A stretch of DNA of 36,193 nucleotides from Gammaproteobacteria bacterium (GTDB taxonomy: Bacteria > Pseudomonadota > Gammaproteobacteria > Xanthomonadales > SZUA-5): assembly GCA_030430155.1 (NCBI GenBank), contig JAUIFV010000031.1, positions 1-36,193 of the forward strand, written 5' to 3'. Shown here piece after piece: positions 1 to 8,389 of the stretch. Below the pieces are notes generated by a model, which was given only the letters and a program-made list of their open reading frames with translations, was not told the DNA's origin and ran no database searches. The position numbers and the translations under genes were made by a program. Numbering within the stretch: position 1 is the first letter of the stretch; every line of letters starts with the position of its first letter.

Positions 1-838
1 TAGACAGCCTCGGACGGCAGGAACATCAGGGCGCCGTCTGCGGTTTCGCCCTCGATGATATACTTCTGGGCAATCGCCTTGATATGCGCGCGCACGGCCA
101 CGCGCATCGCTTTCGCCGCCTCGTTCACCTCGTATTGCGTGTCGGCGGTGCGCAGGGCTTCATAAGCCTCCAACGGGAATTTCGAGTCGATCACGATCGG
201 CCCCGGCGGGTTGGGCAGGTGGATCAGGCAGTCGGCGCGCTTGCCGTTGGACAGGGTTTGTTGCAGGTCATAGCTGTCTTTCGGCAGCGCCTTGGACACG
301 ATGTCATGTAACTGAATCTCGCCAAAGGCACCGCGCGTCTGCTTGTTCGACAGGATGTCCTGCAGGCTGAGCACATCGCCCGACAGCCGCGTGATATTGT
401 CCTGCGCCTTGTCGATCACCGCCAGCCGTTCCTGCAACTGCGTCAGGCTTTCGGTGGTCTTGATCGTGTTGCCTTGCAGGCTTTCCTTCATCCGGTCCTG
501 CAAGTCCGACATGGCGCGGGCGGATTTCATCGCGTTGTCGTGCAGCCGGTCGTTCATCTGGCTTTGCACCTGCGCCAGACGCGACTCCATCGCCTGCAAC
601 ACCTGTGCCTGCCCGGTGGACTGCGCATCCGACACGGTGCGCAGCCCGCCTGACAGTTGATCCTGCCCCGCGCCCAGCACCTGCACCGCCTGCCCCAGCC
701 CGCCCATTTGTCGGGCCAGGTCTTCGGCCACACGCGCAGACTGACCGGCGCGGCGCACTACGACGATCAACAGGATGAACATGAGCAGCGCCAAGATCGC
801 GCCCCCGATGGTCGCCAAAACCAGCGGGTCGCCGATTG
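1..838 (-). CDS. rmuC: RmuC family protein, N-terminal fragment (partial, runs off left edge)
   Basis: RmuC proteins are membrane-anchored, nuclease-fold proteins that limit DNA rearrangement at inverted repeats. Reading from the junction near 838 leftward gives an uninterrupted frame. It has a hydrophobic segment (GDPLVLATIGGAILALLMF, then ILLIVVVV), a long Gln/Ala-rich coiled coil, and then the conserved RmuC core: RGAFGEIQL, KRADCLIHLPN, IVIDSKFPLEAY and finally GALMFLPSEAV at the window edge. About 279 codons are present, against 400-500 in the family. The start codon is not visible. The first ATG (780-782) lies inside the membrane segment, so the true N-terminus is lost at the join with rsmB. 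The sequence style is Rhodobacterales-like, unlike the rest of the window, which suggests it comes from another genome. Confidence 0.85.
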
Positions 839-840
839 GG
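838..840. other. Probable chimeric junction (two truncated genes head to head)
   Basis: Leftward from here a minus-strand RmuC frame begins without its start codon. Rightward an RsmB frame begins in the middle of the protein, directly before the SAM-binding motif. Neither gene has its 5' end, and nothing resembling an insertion sequence or attachment site lies between them. The exact base cannot be fixed; it lies within about 830-842. A join of two different genomes during assembly explains this better than biology does. Confidence 0.7.
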
Positions 841-1439
841 TGCAGCCGCAGCCCGGCCAGCGCATTCTCGACGCCTGCGCCGCACCCGGCGGCAAAACCG
901 CACACCTGCTGGAGCGCTGTCCGCACGCCAGCGTCCACGCCATCGACGTGGACCCGCAGCGGCTGCAGCGGGTGGAAGAGAATCTGAGCCGGCTGGGGCT
1001 CTCGGCGCAGCTGCTCTGTGCCGACGCCGCCGACACCGAGCGCTGGTGGGATGGCAAGCCCTTCGATCGCATCCTCATTGACGCGCCATGCACCGGCAGC
1101 GGCGTAGTGCGTCGCCATCCCGACATCAAGTGGCTGCGCCGGGACAGCGACCCGGAGCAGCTGGCGCAGACCCAGCTCAAGCTGCTGCAGCGCCTGTGGC
1201 CGCTGCTGGCCCCCGGCGGGCGACTGATCTACACCACCTGCTCGGTGTTTCGCGCTGAGAACGAAGGGGTGATGGGGCGCTTTGTCGACGAGTTACAGCA
1301 CGACCAACCCGGGCAGGCTCGGCCGTGGAGACCGACCGATGCCGGCGACGAACGACTACACGGCGTGCAGGTGCTGCCCGGCGACAACGACGAGGATGGC
1401 TTCTACTACGCCTCGGTGGAGCGAGCGGCAGTTCGGTAG
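840..1439 (+). CDS. rsmB: 16S rRNA (cytosine-967-C5)-methyltransferase, C-terminal half only
   Basis: RsmB (Sun/Fmu) methylates C967 of 16S rRNA using S-adenosylmethionine. The 199 visible residues form the Rossmann methyltransferase core: DACAAPGGKT (SAM site), AIDVDPQRL, FDRILIDAPCTGSGVVRRHP with the first conserved Cys, YTTCSVFRAEN with the catalytic Cys, and the end motif DGFYYA. Family members have about 430 residues, so the N-terminal NusB-like RNA-binding domain and about 230 residues are missing. An open frame continues leftward to 657, but that stretch is a shadow of rmuC. The gene is probably cut by the chimeric join rather than being a natural pseudogene, because the retained part is intact. 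The downstream DUF4390 and ntrY genes match the usual fmt-rsmB-DUF4390-ntrY order. Confidence 0.88.
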   Translation: MQPQPGQRILDACAAPGGKTAHLLERCPHASVHAIDVDPQRLQRVEENLSRLGLSAQLLCADAADTERWWDGKPFDRILIDAPCTGSGVVRRHPDIKWLRRDSDPEQLAQTQLKLLQRLWPLLAPGGRLIYTTCSVFRAENEGVMGRFVDELQHDQPGQARPWRPTDAGDERLHGVQVLPGDNDEDGFYYASVERAAVR

Positions 1440-1458
1440 TTTTGGACCGTGGAATGGT

Positions 1459-1579
1459 CAGGGCCCAGGATCCAGGGCCCAGGGCCCAGAAAAGCCGAAG
1501 CCGCGCGCTCTTGACCTTCCTGGGCCCTGGGCCCTGGGCCCTGTGCCCTGTGCCTCAGCCCTCAGCCCTCAGCCCTCAA
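1459..1579. repeat. GGGCCCA palindromic repeat, copy 1 (inverted orientation)
   Basis: The left arm (1459-1489) is built of GGGCCCA units with an internal GGATCC. The spacer follows, then a right arm of CTGGGCC-type units that degenerates into CCCTGTG and CAGCCCT tandem units up to 1579. The arms are complementary and could form a long hairpin. The spacer holds GCGCGCTCTTGACCTT (1503-1518), the exact reverse complement of the core in copy 5, so this copy is flipped. It separates rsmB from the DUF4390 gene. Confidence 0.9.
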
Positions 1580-1610
1580 GCTAAACTGCGCCGATGAAGC
1601 AACAGCATCC

Positions 1611-2114
1611 ATGAGCAAGCCAAGCCGCCTAGCGTTCTGGGCCCTGCTTTGCCTGCCGGCGCTGACTGCGGCCGGGTCGCTGCAGATCACCGGCTTGGAG
1701 CGTCTGGGCGGGGCGCCTGACGGCGGGGTGCGGGTGCGCCTGCTGGTGGATCTGAGCGGCGCCCCTGAGCAGGCCCTGGCACACGGGGTCACCCTGCCGC
1801 TGCTGATCCAGTGGCGGCGCTGCGTTCAGGGTCTGTGTCAGCCGCCGGCCGGTGCCGTGCATCTGCAGGCCCGCTACGCGCCGCTGCAGGAGCGCTACCT
1901 GCTGGAACACCAAGATCGGCCGGTACGCGCCTTCGCCTTCCAGCCCAATCTGCTCGACGCCCTGGAGAATCCGCCGCCGGTGGCGGTGCCCGCGGGCGAT
2001 GGCTGGCAGCTGCGGGTGCGGCTGCGGGTCCGCCACCTGCCGCCGCCGCTGCGGCTGCCGGCACGACTTAATGCGGAGTGGAAGCTAAACAGCGGCTGGG
2101 TCGCGCTGCCGTGA
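1611..2114 (+). CDS. DUF4390 family secreted protein
   Basis: This 167-residue protein starts with a Sec-type signal peptide: a basic start (MSKPSR), a hydrophobic stretch to about residue 20, and likely cleavage near TAAG. The mature part contains ITGLERL, LLVDLSGAPEQALAHGVTL, LIQWRR and RVRHLPPPLRLPARLNAEWKL. These match the pattern of DUF4390, a small exported family of unknown function encoded between rsmB and an NtrY-type kinase in many beta- and gammaproteobacteria. The ATG at 1611 is the only start consistent with the signal peptide. Its stop (TGA 2112-2114) overlaps the GTG start of the kinase, so translation is probably coupled. A role as partner or sensor accessory of the kinase is an inference from position only. 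Confidence 0.82.
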   Translation: MSKPSRLAFWALLCLPALTAAGSLQITGLERLGGAPDGGVRVRLLVDLSGAPEQALAHGVTLPLLIQWRRCVQGLCQPPAGAVHLQARYAPLQERYLLEHQDRPVRAFAFQPNLLDALENPPPVAVPAGDGWQLRVRLRVRHLPPPLRLPARLNAEWKLNSGWVALP

Positions 2115-4231
2115 AGCGCAGCCTGGGACGTCGATTGCTGGTGCTGCTGCCGTGGCTAGCAGCACTGTGGCTGGGCGTACTCGCGCTCCTGTTGGATGGC
2201 TCCGGCACCGCTTTTGCACCGAGTATCGATCCGGCCGCTCCCGCGGTGATGATCAGCGCGGCGCTGGCGCTGCTGATCCTGCTGCTGGCCTCGGCCGCCC
2301 GCGTGCTGCAGCTGCGACGCGCCGCCACCCGTAAGGAGGCCGGTGCGCGGCTGAGCTGGCGGCTGATCCGGCACATGTTGTGGGTCGCGCTGCCGCCGCT
2401 GCTGCTGCTCTACGCGGCGTCGATGAAGTTTGTCCACAGCTCTATCGAAGGCTGGTTCCAACCGGACGTGGCAGAGGCGCTGGACAATGCCCTGCAGGTC
2501 GCGCAGCGCTCGGTGCAGCTGGCCCAAGCGCGGCGCCGTGGCCAGCTGCAGCCGTGGATGGCCCAGCTCGATCTGAATGACCGCACCCAGGTTGCCGACC
2601 TGCTTGATCAGGCCATCGATGAGCTGGACGCACTGGAGCTCACCGTGTTCGGCAGCGACCGCCGCGTGATCGCCAGCGTATCGGCCGATCCGCGCTACTT
2701 GCTGCCGCTGTACCCGGAGTTGCCACCAAACGGGCTGGTCGGCGGTGATGGTCTGGCGGTGCTGGAATCGGCTACTGGAGGCCAGGTCAATCTGCTGGTC
2801 GTGCCGTTGAGCGGGCAACGTGATGCCCCCCTCCTGCAGGCGCGCTTTGCCTTCGACACTCAGCTCGGTGAGCTGACCCGGCGGCTGGAGGCACAGACTC
2901 TGGCCTACACGCGCTTGAGCTTTTTGCGCAATGCGCTGCGCTACACCCTGAGCGCCGTGCTCAGCTTCGTGCTGCTGGTCAGCGCACTGGGCACGCTGTT
3001 TCTGGCCTTTGCACTGGCCCGGCGATTGAGCACGCCGATACGCGATCTGGCTGCGGCAACCGAGGCTGTGGCCGAGGGCGATCTGGCGGTGCAGCTGCCC
3101 GTTGCCGGCGACGATGAACTCTCCGCGTTGGCGCGCTCGTTCAATCGGATGACCAACCGGTTGGCTGAAGCCGACACCCGAGTCAAGCGCACCCAGGAAG
3201 CGCTGGAGTCCGAGCGCGCGTTCTTGGCCACCGTGATCGAGCGCATTAGCTCGGGGGTGATCACCTTCGATGGCGATCTGCATCTGCTGGTCTGCAATGG
3301 CGCGGCCCAGGAGTTGCTCGAAGTGGACTTGAGCACGGTGATTGGTCAGACCACCGCACAACTGGGCGTAGCGCTGCCCAGCCTGCAGCCCCTGACCGCG
3401 GCCATCGACAGCGGCTACGCGTCGGCGGCGCAGGAATGGCGCCAGGAAATCGCGCTTAGCGAGAGCCGCCGACTGCTGTTGCGGGCCACTCGTTTGCCAG
3501 ACGACGCCGGTCTGGTGGCGGTATTCGAAGACCAGAACGAGGCCAGCCGGCAGCAGCGCGAAAGCGCCTGGGGCGAGGTGGCACGGCGCCTGGCCCACGA
3601 GATCAAGAATCCTTTGACCCCCATTCAGCTGGCCGCCGAGCGACTGCGGCACCGCTATCTGAGTCGGCTGGGTCCGGAAGACGGCCAGGTGCTGGACCGG
3701 GCCACCAACACCATCGTGGCGCAGGTGGACGCGCTGAAGTCGATGGTCAACGCCTTCAGCGACTACTCACGGGCGCCGCGACTAGATCTCAAAGCGCAGC
3801 CGCTGGAGCCCATCGTGCTGGACGTGGTGGAGCTCTATCGCGGTGAGCAACGGATGCAAATCGACGTCGACCTGCCGGAGCTGCCGCCGATCCGAGTCGA
3901 TAGCGGCCGCTTACGACAGCTGCTGCACAACCTGCTCAAGAACGCCAGCGAAGCCGCCGAAGACAGCGCCGCCCTGCGCGTGCGCATCGACGCCGAGGCT
4001 ATCGCCGAAGGCAGCCGCAGCTTCATGGAACTACGCATCGCCGACAACGGCCCCGGCATTGCCGATAACGTCCGCGAACGCCTGTTCGAGCCCTATGTCA
4101 CCAGCAAGGCCAAGGGCTCCGGGCTGGGTCTGGCCATCGTCAAGCGCATCGTTGAGGAGCACGGCGGGCAGATCCGGGCCGAAAACGGCGCCGACGGCGG
4201 CGCCGTGTTTCGGCTGCGGCTGCCTTTGTGA
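2111..4231 (+). CDS. ntrY: NtrY-type membrane sensor histidine kinase
   Basis: This is a 706-residue sensor kinase related to NtrY. Hydrophobic segments lie near residues 8-27, 38-60 and 85-102. A periplasmic region of about 180 residues follows, then a membrane segment near 282-303, a HAMP linker (RRLSTPIRDLAAATEAVAEGDL starts it), a PAS-like region around 375-470, the H-box RLAHEIKNPLTP with the phospho-acceptor His496, the N-box HNLLKNASEA near 605, and the G-boxes ADNGPGI and GSGLGLAIVKR. I chose GTG 2111 because it overlaps the DUF4390 stop as GTGA; an ATG at 2078 in the same frame would overlap by 37 bases. NtrY normally has an NtrX regulator directly downstream. Here a repeat cluster and a convergent ilvE follow instead, so the partner must be elsewhere or lost. 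Confidence 0.88.
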   Translation: MKRSLGRRLLVLLPWLAALWLGVLALLLDGSGTAFAPSIDPAAPAVMISAALALLILLLASAARVLQLRRAATRKEAGARLSWRLIRHMLWVALPPLLLLYAASMKFVHSSIEGWFQPDVAEALDNALQVAQRSVQLAQARRRGQLQPWMAQLDLNDRTQVADLLDQAIDELDALELTVFGSDRRVIASVSADPRYLLPLYPELPPNGLVGGDGLAVLESATGGQVNLLVVPLSGQRDAPLLQARFAFDTQLGELTRRLEAQTLAYTRLSFLRNALRYTLSAVLSFVLLVSALGTLFLAFALARRLSTPIRDLAAATEAVAEGDLAVQLPVAGDDELSALARSFNRMTNRLAEADTRVKRTQEALESERAFLATVIERISSGVITFDGDLHLLVCNGAAQELLEVDLSTVIGQTTAQLGVALPSLQPLTAAIDSGYASAAQEWRQEIALSESRRLLLRATRLPDDAGLVAVFEDQNEASRQQRESAWGEVARRLAHEIKNPLTPIQLAAERLRHRYLSRLGPEDGQVLDRATNTIVAQVDALKSMVNAFSDYSRAPRLDLKAQPLEPIVLDVVELYRGEQRMQIDVDLPELPPIRVDSGRLRQLLHNLLKNASEAAEDSAALRVRIDAEAIAEGSRSFMELRIADNGPGIADNVRERLFEPYVTSKAKGSGLGLAIVKRIVEEHGGQIRAENGADGGAVFRLRLPL

Positions 4232-4234
4232 GGG

Positions 4235-4436
4235 AGGGCACAGGGCCCAGGGCCTAGTGCTACGAGGGCCCAGGGCTCAGGGCACAGGGCCCAGAAAGTC
4301 AAAAGCGAGAGCAGAGCCCCGCGAGCCCGAGGCAGTTCTGGGCCCTGAATCAGCGATCGTGAAGGAGTGCCCAGGGCCCAAGGAGTGCTTCGTCGGTGCG
4401 CCTCTGGGCCCTGGGCCCTATTCCCTGCGCCCTCAG
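4235..4436. repeat. GGGCCCA palindromic repeat, copy 2 (composite, degenerate)
   Basis: This roughly 200-bp cluster starts 4 bases after the ntrY stop and reaches into the ilvE stop codon (TCA on plus, 4433-4435). It contains two nested hairpins. One has G-rich arms at 4236-4293 and a return arm near 4336-4347. The second has arms at 4368-4381 and 4403-4420. The spacer after 4293 reads AAAGTCAAAAGCGAGAGC, a diverged form of the core seen in copy 5. It looks like two elements inserted close together, or one that duplicated and decayed. It fills the whole convergent gap and could act as a terminator. Confidence 0.85.
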
Positions 4437-5350
4437 CGACTCTCCAACCACCCCTTGCTATCCGGCCGCCGGCCTTCGAGTACCCCAAAGAAGTGCTCCT
4501 GCACCGCGCGCGTCACCGGGCCGGGCTTGCCGTCGCCGACCGCCTTGCCGTCGACCTGGACCACCGGGGTCACTTCGGCGGCGGTGCCGGTCATGAAGAT
4601 CTCATCGGCGATGTACAGCGCCTCGCGCGGTAGCGCCTGCTCAATCACCTCGTAGCCGGCTTCGCGAGCCATCTCGATGGCCATCCCGCGAGTGATGCCG
4701 AGCAGGATGGAGGCGGTCATCGGCGGGGTGATCACCTTGCCGCCGATGATCAGGAACATGTTCTCGCCGGCACCCTCGGAGATATTGCCGTCCACGCCCA
4801 AACCGATGCCCTCGGCACAACCGCGGGCCCGCGCTTCGCGCGAGATCAGGATGCTGGACAGGTAGTTGCCGCCGGCTTTGGCCAGGGTGGGAATGGTGTT
4901 CGGGGCCAGCCGACGCCAGCTGGACACGCAGGCCGACACGCCATTTTTCACCGCGTCAGCGCCGAGATACGGACCCCATTCCCAGGCGCCGATGGCGGTT
5001 TCAACCGGGTTGTCCGCACCCAGACCGAAGGCACCCAGGCCGCGGAAGGCGATCGGGCGCAGATAGGCAGCGCCGAGCTCGTTTTTGTCGAGCAGATCGA
5101 AGCAGGCATTGCGCAGCTCGGCCATGCTGTAGGGAATGGTCATGTCATACATGCGCGCGGACACGTATAGCCGCTCCAGATGTTCGGTGAGCTTGAGTAT
5201 CCGCGGACCATCGGCGGTGGCATAGGCACGGATCCCTTCAAAGACGCTGGAACCGTAGTGCAGCGCGTGGGCCATGACGTGGGTGGTGCCATCGGCCCAG
5301 GCCTTCATTTCGCCGTTCTGCCAGATGTAGGGGGGATACTTGTTGGACAT
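4433..5350 (-). CDS. ilvE: Branched-chain amino acid aminotransferase
   Basis: IlvE transfers the amino group between glutamate and the keto acids of valine, leucine and isoleucine, using PLP in the cytoplasm. The 305-residue protein is a class IV aminotransferase of normal length. It has the N-terminal substrate region HALHYGSSVFEGIRAY, the arginine motif YLRPIAFRG, the Schiff-base lysine Lys158 in TLAKAGGNYL, the motif EGAGEN, and LGITR and FMTGTAAEVTPV, which bind the PLP phosphate. The ATG at 5350 lies 14 bases before a purine-poor leader (cttggactggtc reversed), so the ribosome binding site is weak. It is a single-gene unit facing ntrY and divergent from the ctp protease. Its last codon and stop fall within the edge of repeat copy 2. 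Confidence 0.96.
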   Translation of the reverse strand: MSNKYPPYIWQNGEMKAWADGTTHVMAHALHYGSSVFEGIRAYATADGPRILKLTEHLERLYVSARMYDMTIPYSMAELRNACFDLLDKNELGAAYLRPIAFRGLGAFGLGADNPVETAIGAWEWGPYLGADAVKNGVSACVSSWRRLAPNTIPTLAKAGGNYLSSILISREARARGCAEGIGLGVDGNISEGAGENMFLIIGGKVITPPMTASILLGITRGMAIEMAREAGYEVIEQALPREALYIADEIFMTGTAAEVTPVVQVDGKAVGDGKPGPVTRAVQEHFFGVLEGRRPDSKGWLESR

Positions 5351-5637
5351 GAGATTTCCTTGGACTGGTCGGGGGAGGCGGGCCAGGGTGCGCCGCAGCC
5401 GCGCCGCGGCGTTAGCTCAGCGCAGCACCGCTACGCCTCCTTGTACTTGACTGTGTTGACGCTGACCTGGTCGCCGCCGGGTCGGCGCCGTGCAGCAGCC
5501 GTCAGGCGAAGTCTAAGGATTCGGCGCCGCATTGTCAGTGTCGTCGCCGCTTTGGATGGAAGTGCGCGTGGATTGAGACAACCAATACACGCCTACAGAC
5601 CTATACTTGCCTTCTCGCCGCTAACCGCACCCACCCT
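5351..5637. promoter_or_regulatory. Divergent intergenic region of ilvE and ctp
   Basis: This 287-bp gap between divergent start codons must carry both promoters. A TATACT at 5602-5607 is a good -10-like hexamer for ctp. The nearest TTGAGA (5573-5578) is 23 bases upstream of it, too far for a standard sigma-70 spacing. No clear promoter toward ilvE, riboswitch or attenuator (no leader peptide rich in Ile, Leu or Val) is visible. Confidence 0.35.
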
Positions 5638-7014
5638 ATGCACCCATGCTTTCGATTGCTGAGCGCCGCGCTGCTGGCCGCCTTCGCCTTTCACGCCGCA
5701 GCTGCCGAACCGACCGAGGAGGCTGCACCGGCGGCCGACGCTACTGCCGCAGCCGACTCGGCCCCGGCTACCGACGCCGAGGTACAGCCCAGCGCCGACG
5801 ATGATCTGGTTGATCTGGCCGACCTGCGCGCCTTCGCGGCGGTCTACAACGAAGTGCGCCGCTCCTATGTGGAGCCGGTGGCGAGCAAAGAGCTGATGAA
5901 GGCCGCGATCCGCGGCTTGTTGGCCGACTTGGACCCGCACAGCGAGTATCTGGACAACGATCAGCTGTTCGCGCTGCAGGACGACGCCAGCGGCAGCTAC
6001 GGCGGCCTGGGCCTGGAAGTTCAGCTGATGGACGGCAAGCTGACCGTGATCTCGCCCATTGATGACACCCCGGCAGCGCGGGCCGGCCTGCGCAGCGGCG
6101 ATGTCATCGTCGAGATCGACGGCATTCCTGTCGACGTCGATGCCACCAGCGAAGCGGTGGACGCGATGCGCGGCCGCCCCGGCAGCACGGTGAAACTGAG
6201 CGTGTTCCGCGAGGGCAGCGACCCGTTCCGGGTGGAGCTGACCCGTGAGGTGATCAAGGTCACCAGCGTGCGCAGCCGTCTGCTGGATCCGAAGATCGGC
6301 TACATCCGGGTCAGCCAGTTCCAGGACGAATCCGGTGGCGACACCGCCGCGGCGGTCAAACGGCTACAGAAACAAAGCGGCGGTCTGCTCGGTCTGGTGC
6401 TTGATCTGCGCAGCAATCCCGGTGGGTTGCTTACCGCTGCGGTGGAAGTCAGCGATGTATTCATGGACGGCGGCCAGGTGGTCAGCACCCGCGGTCGGGC
6501 TCGCCACACCCAGGCCCAGCTCAGCGCCGGTCCCGATGACCTGCTCAATGGCGCGCCGCTGGTGGTGCTGGTCGATGCCGGCACCGCATCGGCTGCGGAG
6601 ATCGTCGCCGGGGCGCTGCAGGACACCGAACGCGCGCTGATCATGGGTCAGCGCACCTTCGGCAAGGGCTCGGTGCAGTCGATCATGCCGCTGGAGAACG
6701 GCGAGGCGCTGAAGATCACCACCGCCCGCTACTACACCCCCAACGGGCGCTCCATCCAGGCTCTGGGCATCGATCCGGACGTGGTCCTGGCCGAGGCCGA
6801 CTTCAAGCGTCGCGCCAGCAGCGCGCGGCGGATCAGCGAGGCGGATCTGCCCGGCCATCTGCGCGGTGAGCTGGAGGGCAGCGAGGTCGCCGAGGAAAAT
6901 AATGGCGATGTCCGGGGACCGGGCGATGACTACCCGCTGACCGAAGCGCTGAGCGTGGTTCGGGCCCTGTCCAAGTGGCAAGCGCGCAACCCGGCGCCGC
7001 CAGCGGAGGGCTGA
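5638..7014 (+). CDS. ctpA: S41 family C-terminal processing protease with PDZ domain
   Basis: This periplasmic serine protease (CtpA/Prc-like) trims C-termini of envelope proteins. It has 458 residues: a signal peptide (cleavage near AAAAE, residue 23), an Ala/Pro/Glu/Asp-rich low-complexity segment to about 55, an S41 N-terminal helix region (YNEVRRSYVEP), a PDZ domain (about 122-205, with YGGLGLEVQ and GLRSGDVIVEIDG), and the S41 catalytic domain. The Ser-Lys dyad is visible as Ser318 in GTASAAEIVAGALQD and Lys343 in TFGKGSVQ. LDLRSNPGGLL forms the oxyanion loop. Length and motifs are typical for the CtpA-2/3 type. The ATG at 5638 gives the signal peptide. xthA starts 5 bases after its stop, so the two are probably co-transcribed. 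Confidence 0.93.
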   Translation: MHPCFRLLSAALLAAFAFHAAAAEPTEEAAPAADATAAADSAPATDAEVQPSADDDLVDLADLRAFAAVYNEVRRSYVEPVASKELMKAAIRGLLADLDPHSEYLDNDQLFALQDDASGSYGGLGLEVQLMDGKLTVISPIDDTPAARAGLRSGDVIVEIDGIPVDVDATSEAVDAMRGRPGSTVKLSVFREGSDPFRVELTREVIKVTSVRSRLLDPKIGYIRVSQFQDESGGDTAAAVKRLQKQSGGLLGLVLDLRSNPGGLLTAAVEVSDVFMDGGQVVSTRGRARHTQAQLSAGPDDLLNGAPLVVLVDAGTASAAEIVAGALQDTERALIMGQRTFGKGSVQSIMPLENGEALKITTARYYTPNGRSIQALGIDPDVVLAEADFKRRASSARRISEADLPGHLRGELEGSEVAEENNGDVRGPGDDYPLTEALSVVRALSKWQARNPAPPAEG

Positions 7015-7019
7015 GCGTA

Positions 7020-7784
7020 GTGCGCCTGGCCAGCTGGAATGTGAATTCACTCAAGGTGCGTCTGCCGCACGTGGAGCAGTGGCTGCAAACGGCGCAGCCG
7101 GACATCCTCGGCCTGCAGGAGCTCAAGCTCGATGACGCCAGCTATCCGTCCGAGGCCATCGAGGCATTGGGCTATCAGTCGGTCTGGTCCGGGCAGAAGA
7201 CCTACAACGGCGTGGCCCTGATTGCCCGCGAACCGGCGCGGGAGGTGGTCAAGGACATTCCGGGGCTGGAGGACCCGCAGCGTCGCGTGATCGCCGCGAC
7301 CTACGGCGATCTGCGGGTGATCAATCTCTACGTGGTCAACGGTCAGGCGGTGGGCAGCGAGAAGTTCGACTACAAGCTGCATTGGCTGAGCATGCTGCGC
7401 GATTGGTTGCAGGACGAGCTGGCGCGGCACCCCAAGCTGGTGGTGATGGGCGATTTCAACATCACTCCGGCCGACATCGATGTCCATGACCCGCAGGCCT
7501 GGGCCGGCGAGATCCTCTGCTCCGAGCCTGAGCGAGAGGCGCTGCAGCAGATCTGCGCGCTGGGTCTGACCGACAGCTTCCGCCATCATCAACCCGAGCA
7601 GCAGAGCTTCTCCTGGTGGGACTATCGGATGGGCGGATTCCGTCGCAATCGCGGCCTGCGCATCGATCTGATCCTGCTTTCCCAGGCGCTGCTCGGTAAG
7701 GTAACCGAGAGCGGCATCGACCGCGAACCGCGCGGCTGGGAGCGCCCCTCCGATCACGCCCCGGCCTGGGTACGCCTGGGGTGA
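7020..7784 (+). CDS. xthA: Exodeoxyribonuclease III (AP endonuclease)
   Basis: This 254-residue Mg-dependent enzyme of the EEP fold removes nucleotides 3' to 5' and cuts at abasic sites in base excision repair. The motifs are ASWNVNSLKVRLP, the metal ligand Glu in ILGLQELKL, YNGVAL, NLYVVNG, the active-site VMGDFNITP, FSWWDYR, NRGLRIDLILLS and the final SDHAP histidine. I chose GTG 7020 because GGAGGG (7005-7010) sits 9 bases upstream and family members begin directly at the LASWN strand. The longer ATG at 6975 lies inside ctp and would add residues not seen in the family. Its stop overlaps the GTG of the next gene (GTGA at 7781-7784), so the two are coupled. Confidence 0.94.
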   Translation: MRLASWNVNSLKVRLPHVEQWLQTAQPDILGLQELKLDDASYPSEAIEALGYQSVWSGQKTYNGVALIAREPAREVVKDIPGLEDPQRRVIAATYGDLRVINLYVVNGQAVGSEKFDYKLHWLSMLRDWLQDELARHPKLVVMGDFNITPADIDVHDPQAWAGEILCSEPEREALQQICALGLTDSFRHHQPEQQSFSWWDYRMGGFRRNRGLRIDLILLSQALLGKVTESGIDREPRGWERPSDHAPAWVRLG

Positions 7785-8389
7785 GCAGCAAGCTACTCGA
7801 CAACCACGACTTCGATGAGCTGGACGCGCTGCTGTCCAGCGTGGTGGCGGACGAGAATCTGGGTCTGGATGGGGTCCACGGCTTACTCAGCGCGCTCGCC
7901 GCCGGCCCGGGTCAGATCGGCCCGGATCAGTGGCTGCCGCTGGCCCTGGGACGCGATCCCAGAGCGATCCATCACGCTGACCTGGACCGCTTGATCGAGC
8001 TGCTGCTGACCCTGCGCGAGGCAATCGATTACGCCCTGGACCACTACAGCTATGAGCCGGTACTGATGGAACACCACCACGACGACGGCGACTCGGATCT
8101 GGATCCGGACGGCTGGTGCGTGGGCTTTGCCGCTGGCGTGGATCTGCTCGATCAACCGTGGACCGCGGCGCTGCGCAGCGAGCCGGGAGTCCGCGAGGCA
8201 GCGAGCCTGCTGCAATCGCTTGGGGTAAGCTGCGACCCATTCACCCGCTGCCTGGAGCAGCCGCTAGCCATTGACGATTTCCAGCGTGAACGATTGATTC
8301 AGCGCCTGCCCGCTAGTCTGATCGAGCTGCGCCAGTACTGGGAGGAACAGCGCGATGACCATCAGCCCCGCAGCCACCGCCTGCACTAA
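7781..8389 (+). CDS. YecA/UPF0149 family protein
   Basis: This 202-residue cytoplasmic protein resembles the UPF0149/YecA family: DELDALLSSV, LDGVHGLLSALAAGP at the N-terminus, an acidic centre (HHHDDGDSDLDPDGWCVGFAAGVDL), and an alpha-helical end with a loop around SLGVSCDPF. The motif WCVGFAAGV is the most typical part. The family is mostly helical and has no agreed biochemical role. The C-terminal SEC-C zinc motif of some members is missing. It starts with GTG at 7781, overlapping the xthA stop by 4 bases, and ends 35 bases inside the asparaginase-like gene, so it sits in a tightly coupled unit. Confidence 0.78.
   Translation: MSSKLLDNHDFDELDALLSSVVADENLGLDGVHGLLSALAAGPGQIGPDQWLPLALGRDPRAIHHADLDRLIELLLTLREAIDYALDHYSYEPVLMEHHHDDGDSDLDPDGWCVGFAAGVDLLDQPWTAALRSEPGVREAASLLQSLGVSCDPFTRCLEQPLAIDDFQRERLIQRLPASLIELRQYWEEQRDDHQPRSHRLH

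Noticed and set aside
657-839. N-terminal part of rsmB upstream of 840
   Set aside because: The frame is open, but the residues do not match the RsmB RNA-binding domain; the same bases encode rmuC on the other strand.
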